From: JALZCH01 sp036387315
Lineage (GTDB): Bacteria > Acidobacteriota > Blastocatellia > Pyrinomonadales > Pyrinomonadaceae
NCBI GenBank assembly: GCA_036387315.1
Contig: DASVTY010000179.1
Span: 1 to 21,510 of the forward strand
Length of the DNA stretch: 21,510 nt
Direction: 5' to 3'
A program made the position numbers and the translations under genes. Shown piece after piece: positions 21,011 to 21,510 of this stretch. Below the pieces are notes generated by a model, which worked only from the letters and a program-made list of their open reading frames with translations, did not search any database and was not told where the DNA came from. The stretch's first letter is position 1; every line of letters starts with the position of its first letter.

Positions 21011-21496
21011 ATGAATCGAAAACTTATTCTTGCATCACTTGCGCTATTTGTTATCCTTTCTTTAGCAAATGCTAGTTTTCAGCAGCAAAATAAACCTGCG
21101 CCGGTTGGCGTAAAGGAGACGAAAATGTTTCAAGGACTAAGAACTGTCGTTTACAATGTAGATAATCTTGAGAAAGCCAAAGCGTGGTACACAGAGGTGT
21201 TAGGAACTAAGCCTTATTTTGACCAACCGTTTTATGTCGGCTTTAATATTGGTGGCTTCGAGTTAGGGCTAGACCCGGATATGTCCGGTGTGTCAAAAGG
21301 TAATAATGCAGTTGCTTATTGGGGCGTCAAAGATGCCGCAGCAGCATACAAGCGGATGCTTGAACTTGGCGCGAAGAAACATAGCGATGTGAATGATGTC
21401 GGCAGCGGCGTTCGCGTAGCGACGGTGACAGACCCGTTTGGAAACGTCTTTGGTATCATCGAGAACCCACACTTCAAAGTTGCGAGTGAAGATTAA
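21011..21496 (+). CDS. VOC-superfamily (glyoxalase/bleomycin-resistance fold) protein with an N-terminal signal-like extension
   Basis: From ATG 21011 the 161-residue product starts with a hydrophobic signal-like segment (MNRKLILASLALFVILSLANA) and a Gln-rich linker. The VOC domain begins at MFQGLRTVVYNVDNLEKAKA and continues with WYTEVLGTKPYF, GFNIGGFELGLDPDM, VAYWGVKDAAAAYKRM and DPFGNVFGIIENP, the complete single-domain family pattern. The usual first-strand metal-binding His is replaced (RTVVYNV), as in many members with unassigned function. A second start, ATG 21125, has a far better ribosome-binding site (AAGGAG, 6 nt away) and would give an ordinary 123-residue cytoplasmic VOC protein. 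I annotate the longer form but regard the start as open. A TTG at 20987 is a third, weaker choice. Confidence 0.82.
   Translation: MNRKLILASLALFVILSLANASFQQQNKPAPVGVKETKMFQGLRTVVYNVDNLEKAKAWYTEVLGTKPYFDQPFYVGFNIGGFELGLDPDMSGVSKGNNAVAYWGVKDAAAAYKRMLELGAKKHSDVNDVGSGVRVATVTDPFGNVFGIIENPHFKVASED
21113..21127 (+). promoter_or_regulatory. Strong internal ribosome-binding site and start codon within the VOC gene
   Basis: AAGGAG (21113-21118), a 6-nt spacer and ATG (21125-21127) sit exactly where the VOC domain begins. The outer start at 21011 has only a weak GGA upstream. This would initiate a version without the signal-like segment. Confidence 0.55.
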
Positions 21497-21510
21497 ACCC
21501 GCATCGAACA

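Overview
The window reads as a chromosomal segment of a Gram-negative-type bacterium. Moderate GC content, the domain content (secreted M28 and S41 peptidases, TPR proteins, a DUF4431 protein, a carboxypeptidase-regulatory-like remnant) and the style of intragenic micro-repeats suggest Acidobacteriota, perhaps a Blastocatellia/Pyrinomonadales-like lineage. That placement is inference from sequence style, since no rRNA or marker tree is available. I found no tRNA, rRNA, CRISPR array, transposase or phage gene.

Layout. Bases 1-267 hold the 3' end of a gene, probably an ABC-permease/M1-aminopeptidase fusion. A minus-strand cluster (289-3198) follows: a secreted protein of unknown function, a small unknown protein, a polyprenyl diphosphate synthase and a phytoene/squalene synthase. 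The last two are 3 bp apart and look like a GGPP-to-C40 (carotenoid-type) pair. Divergent from it is a plus-strand genome-maintenance and cofactor block (3325-9244): coaBC, a family 4 uracil-DNA glycosylase, a second degenerate glycosylase paralogue, a truncated carboxypeptidase-regulatory-like fragment, a clear terminator, then priA. Next come a phospholipid-N-methyltransferase-like enzyme and a secreted M28 metallopeptidase that converges on a secreted TPR protein across a shared bidirectional terminator. An esterase-truB minus-strand pair and a divergent recX plus an unknown gene occupy 13125-15936. The right end (16051-21496) is mostly exported proteins: an S41 peptidase, a two-gene DUF4431/unknown operon, a TPR protein, a 34-residue-repeat protein, and a VOC-fold protein with two possible starts.

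Most interesting signals. (1) Short heptamer or octamer repeats sit in-frame inside conserved enzymes (CrtB, CoaBC and TruB twice). One of the same families forms an intergenic inverted repeat. All three repeat units are free of stop codons in all six frames, which would explain why genes tolerate them. (2) A tandem uracil-DNA glycosylase duplicate has lost three of four Fe-S cysteine positions or more and the motif-B His (H to N), yet keeps a C-terminal block with 76 of 90 identical bases to its neighbour. (3) Eight of nine predicted exported proteins have Gln right after the predicted signal-peptidase site, matching the 'Q-rule' described for Bacteroidetes. (4) A VOC-fold gene has a strong internal ribosome-binding site just after a signal-peptide-coding segment, suggesting two localisations from one gene. 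I saw no obvious new defence or secretion system; most genes are housekeeping or ordinary exported proteins.
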